Origin: Eustoma russellianum
Lineage: Eukaryota > Streptophyta > Magnoliopsida > Gentianales > Gentianaceae
DNA: 64,000 nt
Assembly: GCA_036186865.1 (NCBI GenBank)
Contig: AP025043.1
Span: 30,389,996 to 30,453,995, forward strand
Reading direction: 5' to 3'
The position numbers were made by a program, and so were the translations under genes. How positions within the stretch are numbered: position 1 is the stretch's first letter; each line of letters starts with the position of its first letter. Shown piece by piece: positions 45,945 to 57,979 of the stretch. A model generated the notes under the pieces. It was not told the origin of the DNA, ran no database searches, and was given only the letters and a program-made list of their open reading frames with translations.

Positions 45945-48900
45945 TGTAGGATCTGCAAGGCACCACTAGAAGGAGGGGTTGAATAGTGGGTGCGTAAAAT
46001 GTGGTTTTTAAAATTTGTTTGAACCTCAACAATTAAACTTCTGAAAACAGATTCTATTTTCAGAACCAGTTTTAAAACGTTTTTAAAACCAAGTTAGAGG
46101 TATCCAAAAATTATGAAATTTTGAGAGAACTTAGCCTCAGATGTTATGAGGGTCCCCTAAAAATTGCAAATTAAAATTCAACCTTTAACCCCTTCAAAAA
46201 CCGTTCGTAATCAGATTGTGCGAATCTGCCAGAAACGGTAGTCGGTTTTGAAAAATTTATTCCTATTTGTGTGAATGTCCAAATGCTCTGAAAATTTGAC
46301 CACTAACTCCTTATATACTATATTTAAGTTGATTGAAACATTTTTGCAAAATTCTTTTGGGAATTAGGTCAACTACAATCAAAGTCTCTACCTTTGCAAG
46401 TCTGAAAATCAGACTGCACTAGTCTCAGAACTTTTGATGTTTGACCGACTTATACTTATCCAAAAGGGTTGAAACTTCTGCCAAATTAACCCTAGAACGA
46501 GTAAGTATATTTTTGGAAATCTTTGTAATTTTTGAAAAACGTTTACTATTTTTACGGATGCGAACAAGAAGGCTAAACCTTCAGTAACTGAAAAGTAAAT
46601 GCAGAAAGTAAATGGCACCAAGAATTTTATACTGGTTCGGTTATAAACAACCTACTCCAGTCTTCAAGGAACACCTTCCTTGGTTCACACTAATCACACA
46701 CATGCAGTACACCTTACCGCAGGGTTGATAGAGTTGCACCTAACTCCAACCCTTTACAAACCTTGTATGACGAGTACAATTCACACAAACACCACCACCT
46801 CGCAAGAATGAAGATTGATCACACCTTGATCAATCTTTTACAAAGATGTATAATGAGTGGTGGTCTATGTCAAGCCTATTCAAGATTGAAGAATATGAAT
46901 ACAATAGGCTTACAAGAAAAGAGAAAGAAAGAGGATGTAGAAGAAGAAGAACTAGGCTTTTTGATCACTTTGATTTGCAATGCTTGGCCTTATTTTTGTT
47001 TGCTCTCTTCTCTTTCCTTTTAACATGTGCAGCCGTCCCTTGTGTAGCCTTCCCCCTCTTGAAAATTATCTTTTAAGTCCTTGAGAGAGTGTAAGACATC
47101 ATTGTGACAATGTCTTGCTTACTTGGCATCTTCTTATTGGATGATCATTTAGTCTTCGCTTACTTGGCACCTTCTCATTGGATGATCATTTAGTCTTCGC
47201 TTACTTGGCACCTTCTCATTGGATGAATGTTGTCATCATTGATGACTTGGAAAAATCTGAGAATTTCACTTAAACATGTGCCAAAAATCATCACAAAATA
47301 ACTTCCATAAATCATAAGATATATCACATAAATTGCAAGATAAAAATCCTTCCCAAACAAGGCATAATTTCGGCCATATAGTCATCTTGCCATGCTGAAT
47401 TTTCAGCATGTGCACCATTTAATTTTATTCAAAATAATACCAAATATTCTTTGATTGTTTCTTTATAAAATGGATCACCAAGTTATGGTAAGTATTGCTA
47501 TCATATGAGAAATGAACTTGGACACTTCCAAGCTAACAAATTCGGCCACCATGTCTTACACATGCTGAAAAATTTTCAGCATGTGTAATATATAAAATAT
47601 TACACTTTATTAATTTAAATAATATTCAAAATCTTTCCATTTCTTCTTCCAATCAATCACACAATAAAAGATGATGGAATATATCACTTTGAATGTCATA
47701 AAATCGGCCACCATATGTTTAGCATGCTGAAATTTTCAGCATGTGATATAAGAGATATATTTTGAATTCTTACCATTTGTAGCTTCTCTATTCAATTCAC
47801 CAACATTGTATGATTGATCCTTGACCAATCAATATGCCAACAAGGCTCCAAATAAGCTCCATCTCAGCTGTAGGTGGCGTTGGAAATGATAGTGCATGTG
47901 CTGAAATTTATTTTTGCTAACTTTGTAAAATAATGCACATTTAATAATACACACATGTTATATTCCAATCAGCCCTTAATTTAATTTTCTATAACACTTT
48001 AAGATGTATATCATATGTAAAAGGTGTCTAGATACGTGTCACATGATGTACCAAAACCGTTCCATGTGTTGTGTGCGTAGAAAACCGAATTTTCGATATT
48101 TATCGATTACCCGATTTTTCTATAATTTAAATTCCAACTTTTGCACATGTTATATATATTATGTTATACATAATATATATAATATATACTTTAAATCTCA
48201 GCACTTGTCTGGTTTAAAGTGGTACCATTAGCATGTGACAAAATTAAACTTGGAATCTTCACATATTTGGCCTTAATGTGGAGTAATTTGTGTGTGCCAA
48301 CATGGAAAGTATTTTTGGCTGATTATTATGTCATGTGCACGAAATTTACATCATATTTTGATGTATATGGGCTGGCCATTTATTTATGGCAAGTACGTGA
48401 CACGTTGGCGAAGTTTCGGTATTCGCCCGATACGACAAATTTCGGTTTAGAACCTTTTATCGTGTCGTATTTGATTTGTCATCACCATATCTTATATTAT
48501 ATGATATAAGACCTGAATGTACTCATAAATATGAGTTAAGTATAGTGGTGTGACGCTAACGTACGTACATAAAATGTATAACGTGTCGGTAGTACGTTGG
48601 AATACATGTGTATGTGCCTTTTTCAAAAAATCTGAAAATATGTATAATATATGTGTATGGGGCGTGTATAATAAAGATGGGGAGGAGGAGAAAACTTTCC
48701 TTCCTTAGCCTTGTTGCCTTTGTGCCTTTTCCAAATGTAGCTTCCTTTAATGAACTACTTAGTTTATTAAACTAAGTACTTCACTTAATGAACTAGTTTA
48801 GTTCATTAATGGTGGCACCTGAAAATAGTATAAACACAACAAATGTTTGCCATATAATGTATGCTTTAATGCTTCATGGCTCGTTAGTACGGCAACATAA

Positions 48901-49036
48901 TATATAAGCTAAATAAGGCAAGTAATGGCAAGTTATCATGCATACATGTACACATTTATATATGTATACGTTTATACAAATATATAAACATTCAAATTGC
49001 TTATTTTGAAATCACTCAAACCCTCTTATTTCTACA
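45945..49036 (-). repeat. Copia E left (3') LTR, 3092 bp
   Basis: From TGTAGGATCTGC to TTATTTCTACA. Same architecture as the copia A LTRs: inverted repeat near 46812, palindromes near 47393, 47561 and 47723, AT-rich palindromes near 48490 and 48757. Plus-strand frames at 46763-47023 and 48004-48509 recur in the right LTR and are probably not genes. Confidence 0.93.
47121..47229. repeat. 41-bp tandem duplication in copia E left LTR
   Basis: Units 47121-47161 and 47162-47202 plus a partial third to 47229 (core ttggatgatcatttagtctt). The right LTR has one fewer unit. Confidence 0.88.
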
Positions 49037-49280
49037 ATCTCCCCCTTTTGATGATTTTCAAAATAACTTGTGTACATGATTTAAATGCTATCTCTTCCCC
49101 TTGAATCATGCACAGATTTGAAATTTGAATTTCGAATTTCAAATCCGGCTCCCCCTTGATTTGTGCAATTAAGATCAATTAGTGTCTCTCTCAAATCCAG
49201 CTCCCCCTTGATTTGTGCAATTAAGATCAATTAGTGTCTCTCTCTCCTTAAATCATGCTTTTCTCTCCCCCTTTATTTTG
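49037..49280 (-). promoter_or_regulatory. Polypurine tract ladder and 52-bp duplication, copia E
   Basis: AAAAGGGGGAGAT on the minus strand abuts the LTR. More purine runs lie near 49095, 49149, 49201 and 49266. A 52-bp direct repeat (49141-49192 and 49193-49244) doubles one of them. Confidence 0.75.
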
Positions 49281-49336
49281 GAAAGTTAATCAAAAGATTC
49301 CTGTCAAAAATGGAAAGTAAATAAAATAATATCAAA

Positions 49337-51505
49337 TCAAATCATATCAACGGGAATCATGCCTAATTTAGAACGAAGAGATTCATATGTGGCTTGATTT
49401 AAGGCCTTTGTAAATATATCCGCTACTTGTGATTCTGTGCGTACGTGATCTATGACAATATTACCATTGTTAACGTGATCATGAAGAAAGTGATAGCGAA
49501 CTTCTATATGCTTAGCCTTAGAGTGTAACACGGGGTTCTTAGACAAATTTATTGCACTCATACTATCACAATATATAGGAATTTTATTTACGGTAATTCC
49601 AAAGTCCGAAAGTTGTTGTTTTATCCACAACAACTGTGTGCAACAAAGGCTAAGAGCCATGTACTTAGCCTCCGTAGTGGACAAAGCAACACTTGCTTGC
49701 TTTTTGGAAAACCATGAAATAAGGGAATTTCCTATAAATTGGCAGGTTCCGTTCGTGCTTTTTCTATCTATTTTGCAGCCACCATAATCTGCATCAGTGT
49801 AAGCATGTAAGTCAAATGTAGAATCCTTATCGTACCAAATACCTAAGGTGGACGTGTGCTTAATATAACAGAATATTCTTTTTACCGCATTTAAGTGTGA
49901 CACCTTAGGTTGACTTTGAAAACGAGCACACATGCATACACTAAACATGATGTCAGGCCTACTGGCAGTTAAATATAGCAAAGAACCTATCATAGATCGA
50001 TATAATCCATTATCAACGTCTTTACCATGTTCGTCCTTGTCTAATTTAGTAGTGACACTCATAGGGGTGGGGGATGGTTTCAAATTTTCAAAATTAAACT
50101 TTTTGATCATGTCAATAACATATTTCGCTTGGGTTATATGAATTCCTTTACTCGTTTGCTTAATCTGCAAGCCAAGAAAATAATTAAGTTCACCAACCAT
50201 AGACATTTCAAATTCAGATTTCATGCAATTTTCAAAATCTTTAACAAGTCTATGTGAGGTGGAGCCAAAAATAATGTCATCTACGTAGATTTGAATAATA
50301 AGTAAATCTGATTTTTCTTGTTTCAAAAATAGTGTACTATCTATAGTACCACGTTTAAAATTATTTTCTAAAAGGAAAGTAGCAAAACGATCATACCATG
50401 CTCTCGGTGCTTGCTTTAGACCATATAGTGCCTTCTTTAGTTTGTACACGTGATCTGGATGTTTCAAATCTTCAAAACCGGGTGGTTGCTTCACGTATAC
50501 TTCTTCTTGTATGAATCCATTTGGGAAAGCACTTTTTACATCCATTTGATATAATTTAAAATCTTTCATGCAAGCAATAGCAAGTAATAGTCGTATAGCT
50601 TCTAGACGTGCTACGGGTGCGAATGTTTCATCATAGTCAATTCCTTCTTCTTGATTATATCCTTGTGCAACAAGTCTCGCTTTATTTCTAACAACCTTTC
50701 CTTCTTCATTCATTTTATTCCTAAATACCCACTTTGTGCCTATAATAGTCTTATCTTGTGGTCGTGGCACTAAATCCCATACATCATTTCTAACGAATTG
50801 ATTAAGTTCGTCATGCATAGCATCAATCCAAGATGAATCACTCAAAGCATCATGCACATTTTTGGGCTCAATTTCAGAAATCATAGCATGAAATTCATTT
50901 ATTTCATCCGAAGTGATTCTTCTACGTGGTCGCACACCGTGAGTGAGGTCGCCTATGATGAGATCATGTGGGTGATCTCTATACCATCTTGGTTGATTAT
51001 TTTCTAAGTTATCATGCATTTCTATATGATCATGCATTTCTAGTGTCTCATTCATATCATGCATATCAAAAGAATCATTATCTTCATTCACAACGGGTTT
51101 CAATTCAAAATCATTTTCATATTCCTCATCTTTATCAATCTCACCAAATTCATTGAATTTAACATGAATGGATTCTATGATTTGTCTAGTGAGAGGATCA
51201 TAACATCTATATGCCTTTGAATTTATGGAATATCCAACAAAAATACACTCAATTGATTTGGATTCAAATTTATCTAGATTATCTTTTGTATTTAAAACAA
51301 AGCATTTGCATCCAAACACACGAAAATAGTCAATCTTAGGCATGCGATCATTCAAAATCTCATACGGCGTCTTGTTTATTTTCTTTCTTATAGATAAGCG
51401 ATTTATAATATAGCATGCACAATTCACGCCTTCCGCCCACAGAAATCTAGGCAATTTATTTTCGCAAAGCATGGTTCTAGCGATTTCTTGTAATGTACGA
51501 TTCTT
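49337..51505 (-). pseudogene. Copia E pol: integrase C-terminus, reverse transcriptase and RNase H
   Basis: A 711-codon open stretch (49337-51472) in the same frame as the upstream integrase, separated from it only by a TGA at 51506-51508. In order: integrase end (YEILNDRMPKIDYFRVFGCK), linker, RT start IGTKWVFRNKMNEEGKVV, FAPVARLEAIRLLLAIA, YQMDVKSAF, LKKALYGLKQAPRAWYDRF, catalytic YVDDIIFGST, LLYLTASRPDIMFSV, and RNase H YTDADYGGCKIDRKS with the usual tail. Key catalytic aspartates are present. It would copy element RNA into DNA in particles. The first residues counted from 51472 are internal, not a true protein start. Confidence 0.93.
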
Positions 51506-52093
51506 TCATTCTACTACTCCATTTAGTTGTGGAGTTCTAGGTGGCGAAAACTCATGTTTAATTCCTTTTTCTTCACAAAACAAAATCATCTCTTTGTTTT
51601 TAAACTCACCACCTCTATCGCTTCTTATCCTTTTCACATTTACATCGTATTGATTTTCAAGTTGTTTAATTAATTTAGCAATCTCAACGGCGCTATCATC
51701 CTTATGTGCAAGAAATAAAGTCCAAGTGTAACGAGAAAAGTCATCAACAATTACGCATGCATAGTGACACCCACCAAGGCTTGTAGTGCGACTAGGACCA
51801 AACAAATCGATATGCAATAGTTCTAATATTCTAGTCGTGCTTATCTCAATTTTCGGCTTAAGTGACTCACATGTTTGTTTGCCTTTTATGCAAGATTCAC
51901 ACAACTGAAAGTTGTCTAAATCAAGCGTAGGCAATCCCCGTACTAGGTTCTTTCGTTGTAGTTTTTCTAGTGTGGAAATGCTAATGTATCCTAAACGTCT
52001 ATGCCATAAATTCACATTGGGTTCATTTGACATAAAACACTTAACTTTAGCGTCTACTGCATCATCCATAGATAGCGTAAAAATATTGCCTTC
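51506..52093 (-). pseudogene. Copia E integrase (zinc domain and core)
   Basis: Open from 51509 to 52069 and ending in an in-frame TGA at 51506-51508, where copia A has an arginine codon. Shows LWHRRLGYISISTLEKLQ (HHCC zinc domain start), CESCIKGKQTCESL, LLHIDLFGPSR, VIVDDFSRYTWTLFL and SDRGGEFKNKE with the catalytic D residues; HEFSPPRTPQLNGVVE carries the E. Another in-frame TGA at 52094-52096 separates it from protease. Apart from these stops the domain looks complete. Confidence 0.92.
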
Positions 52094-52489
52094 TCATTTT
52101 CCTTTTAAAACAATTTCTCCATTTTTATTTATTATGTTGCAATAAGGGTGAGTAAAACACACATTAAAACCATTATCAACAAACTGAGAAATGCTAAGAA
52201 GATTGTAGGATAAGTTGCTTATCAAAAATACGTTGGAGATTTGGAGTGTGTTCGGATTACCAATCGTACCTTTTCCGATGATCTTGCCTTCGTTGTTGTC
52301 TCCGAAGGTCATGGATCCGCCTTTTGTGACCTTCTTTAATTTGGAGAACAAGCTCGGGTCACCTGTCATGTGCCTCGAGCAACCACTGTCAAGGAACCAC
52401 TTTATTGATGTGTCTTTCGAAGTGTGGTCTCCCTGCAATGTGAAAAGGTTATTTAGGTACCCTTTTAATTTTGGGTCCTTTCGAGTTAG
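52094..52489 (-). pseudogene. Copia E protease
   Basis: In the same frame as integrase. Active-site motif KWFLDSGCSRHMTGD (DSG), then GSMTFGDNNEGKIIGKGTIG, LLSISQFVDNGFNVCF. Usual copia position between gag knuckle and integrase. It ends at the TGA 52094-52096. Upstream the frame stays open to an in-frame TAA at 52490-52492. Confidence 0.9.
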
Positions 52490-53758
52490 TTAATCACCTT
52501 TTGGTAAAGGTACCTTTCGGTACCCATACTTGGGTGATCCTTCTCGGTCTATCAAATGGCAAGAATGAAGGTGCAATATAATAGACATGTGGTGCATGCA
52601 CTTTGGGCCTTTGCCCAAGGACTCCTCTATACTCACTAAATGAAGGACGTTTTTGATATGTCCTTGTGTGTGTGTGTGTATTGCGTGGATGATATGAATT
52701 TCATGTATGCGTTGTTCTCTTCTTTTCATATCTATAAGGTACAAAGTTATATTTCACATGATATGAAGAGGTGGGGCGTGAGGAAGGGGGCGCTTTTTGC
52801 GTCATCTTAGACGCCACTTGCGGCTTAGGGGTCTCTACTTTCTTAGAACAACAAACTTGGTTGGTTTGATTGATACTTCGTTAGTATCAATGTATCCCAG
52901 TCCAGTTTTGTCGCTGTCATGCTTTTGTGATAATATGATACGATGCAGCATGTTGGACCCTGTGTCAAACTGTTTCATCATTTTCTCTAAATCGGTATTC
53001 CTTGATTTCAAATTTGAAATCTCGGATTTCATTTCATTATTTTGAGAGGTTAATGATGAAATCTCGGTTTTCAATGCAGTGATGACACATGAAGACTCTT
53101 TCTTTGAATCGCTTAATTGAGCGACAAGATTCTTGTTAGAAGATTCTAACAGTTTCTTGTCTTCAATTAATCGTTTCTTTTCTTTAGCGAGAGTCTTAGT
53201 AAATTTATGCAATTTTAGATACTGACTAAAAAGATCATCATAAGAAGGTTCAGAGTCAGAGTCAGAATCAGATGATACCTCATTAGATGCTTTGGATGCA
53301 AAGCATACTTGTGCGGTCTCCTCTTCGGCCTCAGTCTCAGAATCTGATGAATCACTCCAGGTGGAGGCCTTTAGAGCACGTTTCCTTTGTTTGGGTTCTG
53401 AGACGAGTCTATGTTTGTTCCGCTCCTTGTCAGGGTACTTAGTAGTTTGCTTTTCTTTATTTGGGCAGTCATATGATAAGTGTCCGAGTTTGCCACATTC
53501 ATAGCACTTTATTTCTTTATTTTTATTTTTATGATCTTTAGATGAGGTGGACTTATGTTTAATCGATTTTCTCAATATTTTTCTTAATCTTTTAGCCATC
53601 GTGATTAAGTCCTCATCATCGGAATCCATGTCACTATCATCTACGACGTATTCATTTGATTTAAATGCTATAGCCCTATCATTATTAGAAATAGACTCAG
53701 AATGTCTTAAGGCGAGTTTGTTTTCATATACCTTTAGTGATCCAATTAGTTCTTCCAT
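52490..53758 (-). pseudogene. Copia E gag C-terminal half with zinc knuckle
   Basis: Stretch 52835-53758 (307 codons) starts MEELIGSLKVYENKLALRHS, carries the nucleocapsid knuckle CYECGKLGHLSYDC (CX2CX4HX4C), an acidic serine-rich segment (53200-53400), then a probable coiled coil (LAKEKKRLIEDKKLLESSNK, LKTEISSLTSQNNEMKSEIS) ending at an in-frame stop at 52835-52837. Stretch 52490-52744 is the low-complexity linker to protease (histidine- and isoleucine-rich) and is in the same frame. The coiled coil after the knuckle is long for copia gag. Confidence 0.85.
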
Positions 53759-54336
53759 GTTGATCGATTTAGTTTCTTTGCTTCTTCTATTGCCGTTACT
53801 TTAGAGTCCCACTCGGATGGAAGGCTTCGCAAGACCTTTTGTACCTTTTCCTGCATAGTGAAGGCTTTAGTCAAGCGTAAATCCATCTCAACAATAGACT
53901 CATTTGGCAATAATTTAAAGGACTCAAGAGTGGACATAAGCATATTAATTTTGGACTCCTTTACTTGGCTAGTCCCTTCATGTTTCATTTCAAGAATATG
54001 CCACATCTCTTGATCACTAGAACAATTTGACACGTAACTAGCCTCACTTTTACTTAGGCCGTTTAATAGTAGTTGCATGGCTTTAGCATTCATACTCAAC
54101 TTCTTTTTGTCATCACTTGTGTATTCTTGTTTCGTTTTTGTAACCTCTATTGTGACACCATCAATAATTGACATCTTAGTAGGAACAAATGGACCGTCTT
54201 CTATGATGGACCATAGATCAATATCAACAGCCATAAGAAAAAGTTTCATTCTTAATTTCCATTGAATAAAAGGCTCACCGTCGAAAAGAGGAGACCTTAC
54301 AGTTGACATTCCTTCTTGCACGGTTGTGGTTGCCAT
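53746..54336 (-). pseudogene. Copia E gag N-terminal half (UBN2 type)
   Basis: Starts MATTTVQEGMSTVRSPLFDG at 54336, shortly after the PBS. Contains FIQWKLRMKLFLMAVDIDLW, SIIEDGPFVPTKMS, AMQLLLNGLSKSEASYVSNC, MLMSTLESFKLLPNESIVEM, RSLPSEWDSKVTAIEEA. Compared with copia A it lacks a short segment (IYNSLESLGKVF-like, between LRLT and KAF). A one-base deletion near 53782 relative to copia A shifts the frame before the knuckle half. Gag builds the particle. Confidence 0.9.
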
Positions 54337-54370
54337 CTCACTGAATCGTTGGATTCTTTGAAGTGAGTGT

Positions 54371-54390
54371 TCCTGCGCTCTGATACCAAT
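54371..54390 (-). promoter_or_regulatory. Primer binding site of copia E (initiator tRNA-Met)
   Basis: Minus-strand TGGTATCAGAGCGCAGGA, two bases inside the 5' LTR; a longer tRNA match than in copia A. Confidence 0.93.
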
Positions 54391-57300
54391 TGTAGGATCT
54401 GCAAGGCACCACTAGAAGGGGGGTTGAATAGTGGGTGCGTAAAATGTGGTTTTTAAAATTTGTTTGAACCTCAACAATTCAACTTCTTAAAACAGATTCT
54501 GTTTTCAGAACCAGTTTTAAAACGTTTTTAAAACCAAGTTAGAGGTCTCCAAAAATTATGAAATTTTGAGAGAACTTAGCCTAAGATGTTATGAGGGTCC
54601 CCTAAAAAGTTCAAATTAAACTTCAACCTTTAACCCCTTCAAAAACCGTTGGTAATCAGATTGTGCGAATCTGCCACAAACGGTAGTTGATTTTGAAAAT
54701 TTTATTCCTATTTATGTGAATGTCCAAATGCTCGGAAAAGTTGACCGCTAACTCCTTATATACTATATTTAAGTGGGTTGAAACAGTTTTGCAAAATTCG
54801 TTTGGGAAGTATGTCAACTACAATCAAAGTCTCAACCTTTGCAAGTCTGAAAATCAGACTGCGCTAGTCTCAGAACTTTTGATGTTTGACCAACTTATAC
54901 TTATCCAAAAGGGTTGAAACTTGTGCCAAATTAACCCTAGAATGTGTAAGTATATTTTTGGAAATTTTCGTAATTTTTGAAAAACGTTTACTATTTTTAC
55001 GGATGCGAACAAGAAGGGTAAACCGTGCAGTAATTGAAAAGTAAATGCAGAAAGTAAATGGCACCAAGAATTTTATACTGGTTCGGTTATAAACAACCTA
55101 CTCCAGTCTTCAAGGAACACCTTCCTTGGTTCACACTAATCACACACATGCAGTACACCTTACCGCAGGGTTGATAGAGTTACACCTAACTCCAACCCTT
55201 TACAAACCTTGTATGACGAGTACAATTCACACGAACACCACCACCTCGCAAGAATGAAGATTGATCACACCTTGATCAATCTTTTACAAAGATGTATAAT
55301 GAGTGGTGGTCTATGTCAAGCCTATTCAAGATTGAAGAATATGAATACAATAGGCTTACAAGAAAAGAGAAAGAAAGAGGATGTAGAAGAAGAAGAAGAA
55401 CTAGGCTTTTTGATCACTTTGATTTGCAATGCTTGGCCTTATTTTTGTTTGCTCTCTTCTCTTTCCTTTTAACATGTGCAGCCGTCCCTTGTCTAGCCTT
55501 CCCCCTCTTGAAAATTATCTTTTAAGTCCTTGAGAGAGTGTAAGACATCATTGTGACAATGTCTTGCTTACTTGGAATCTTCTTATTGGATGATCATTTA
55601 GTCTTCGCTTACTTGGCACCTTCTCATTGGATGAATGTTGTCATCATTGATGACTTGGAAAAATCTGAGAATTTCACTTAAACATGTGCCAAAAATCATC
55701 ACAAAATAACTTCCATAAATCATAAGATATATCACATAAATTGCAAGATAAAAATCCTTCCCAAACAAGGCATAATTTCGGCCATATAGTCATCTTGCCA
55801 TGCTGAATTTTTAGCATGTGCACCATTTAATTTTATTCAAAATATTACCAAATATTCTTTGATTGTTTCTTTATAAAATAGATCACCAAGTTATGGTAAG
55901 TATTGCTATCATATGAGAAATGAACTTGGACACTTCCAAGCTAACAAATTCGGCAACCATGTCTTACACATGCTGAAAAATTTTCAGCATGTGTAATATA
56001 TAAAATATTACACTTTATTAATTTAAATAATATTCAAAATCTTTCCATTTCTTCTTCCAATCAATCACACAATAAAAGATGATGGAATATATCACTTTGA
56101 ATGTCATAAAATCGGCCACCCTATGTTTAGCATGCTGAAATTTTCAGCATGTGATATAAGAGAGATATATTTTGAATTCTTACCATTTGTAGCTTCTCTC
56201 TTCAATTCACCAACATTGTATGATTGATCCTTGACCAATCAATATGCCAACAAGGCTCCAAATAAGCTCCATCTCAGCTGTAGGTGGCGTTGGAAATGAT
56301 AGTGCATGTGCTGAAATTTATTTTTGCTAACTTTGTAAAATAATGCACATTTAATAATACACACATGTTATATTCCAATCAGCCCTTAATTTAATTTTCT
56401 AGAACACTTTAAGATGTATATCATATGTAAAAGGTGTCTAGATACGTGTCACATGATGTACCAAAACCGTTCCATGTGTTGTGTGCGTAGAAAACCGAAT
56501 TTTCGATATTTATCGATTACCCAATTTTTCTATAATTTAAATTCCAACTTTTGCACATGTTATATATATTATGTTATACATAATATATATAATATATACT
56601 TTAAATCTCAGCACTTGTCTGGTTTAAAGTGGTACCATTAGCATGTGACAAAATTAAACTTGGAATCTTCACATATTTGGCCTTAATGTGGAGTAATTTG
56701 TGTGTGCCAACATGGAAAGTATTTTTGGCTGATTATTATGTCATGTGCACGAAATTTACATCATATTTTGATGTACATGGGCTGGCCATTTATTTATGGC
56801 AAGTACGTGACACGTTGGCGAAGTTTCGGTATTCGCCCGATACGACAAATTTCGGTTTAGAACCTTTTATCGTGTCGTATTTGATTTGTCATCACCATAT
56901 CTTATATCATATGATATAAGACCTGAATGTACTCATAAATATGAGTTAAGTATAGTGGTGTGACACTAACGTACGTACATAAAATGTATAACGTGTCGGT
57001 AGTACGTTGGAATACATGTGTATGTGCCTTTTTCAAAAAATCTGAAAATATGTATAATATATGTGTATGGGGCGTGTATAATAAAGATGGGGAGGAGGAG
57101 AAAACTTTCCTTCCTTAGCCTTGTTGCCTTTGTGCCTTTTCCAAATGTAGCTTCCTTTAATGAACTACTTAGTTTATTAAACTAAGTACTTCACTTAATG
57201 AACTAGTTTAGTTCATTAATGGTGGCACCTGAAAATAGTATAAACACAACAAATGTTTGCCATATAATGTAAGCTTTAATGCTTCATGGCTTGTTAGTAC

Positions 57301-57446
57301 GGCAACATAATATATAAGCTAAATAAGGCAAGTAATGGAAAGTTATCATGCATACATGTACACATTTATATATGTATACGTTTATACATATATATAAACA
57401 TTCAAATTGCTTATTTTGAAATCACTCAAACCCTCTTATTTCTACA
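54391..57446 (-). repeat. Copia E right (5') LTR, 3056 bp
   Basis: From TGTAGGATCTGC to TTATTTCTACA, collinear with 45945-49036. Palindromes near 55800, 55968 and 56132, and CTTATATCATATGATATAAG near 56899. No genes recognised. Confidence 0.93.
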
Positions 57447-57451
57447 CTGGA
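57447..57451. repeat. Target site duplication of copia E, right copy (ctgga)
   Basis: Identical to 45940-45944. Confidence 0.9.
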
Positions 57452-57979
57452 TTTAGGTTATATTGACCAAACCAGTATAAAAATCTGTGTCTCCTTACTT
57501 TTCTGCATTTTGCTTTCAGTACTATTTTTGCAATGTTTTCCAAACAATTCAAAAAAAATAGCAAACGGTTTTCAGAAATCACCAAATTTTATAGAGACAT
57601 ATATAAAGGTCATAAGTTTAATTTAAGACAAGTTTCATCAAATTTAGATAAGTATAAGTCTTCCAAACCTTCAGTGTTCTGAATCTAGTGCAATCTAATT
57701 TTCGAATTGGCAGAGGTTGAGAACATCAACGTGGTTGACATACTTGCCAAAGGCATTTTGCAAAACTGTTTCATCCCATTAAACTAGACATCTTAAGGGA
57801 CATCTCTTCAAAATTTCAGATCATTTGGAGTTGTCACTAATTAGGAATTAAATTTTCAATGTAAGGAAAGTTTTCCACTATTTGACAGGTTTCAATCAAA
57901 AATGATTCTTTAGGGCTTTATACTTTGAACTATGATTTCAAATTTTCATGACACGTAGATAACATCTTAAGGTACAGAG
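57447..57979 (+). mobile_element. Old plus-strand copia LTR relic, part 2
   Basis: Continuation of the relic ending at 45944. The block gaccaaaccagtataaaaa... is the reverse complement of the tttatactggttcggtta block of the copia LTRs, followed by diverged counterparts of the cagtctgattctcagac and gttttgcaaaattctt blocks. Cut at 57980 by gypsy F before a clear LTR end appears. Confidence 0.7.

Larger units (their letters stand above)
45945..57446 (-). mobile_element. Copia E: near-complete Sirevirus-like Ty1/copia element
   Basis: Two LTRs of 3092 and 3056 bp, perfect 5-bp target duplication, iMet PBS, polypurine ladder, and a 5.35 kb internal region with gag, protease, integrase, RT and RNase H in copia order. 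The LTRs appear almost identical by eye; their 36-bp length difference is fully explained by a 41-bp duplication on the left and 3-bp and 2-bp additions on the right. The coding region has one frameshift and four premature stops, so it is recent but not autonomous as read. No envelope-like frame follows pol. Confidence 0.92.

Noticed and set aside
49037..49336. Envelope-like frame downstream of copia E pol
   Set aside because: Some Sireviruses have one, but only about 300 bp of purine-rich non-coding sequence separates pol from the LTR here.
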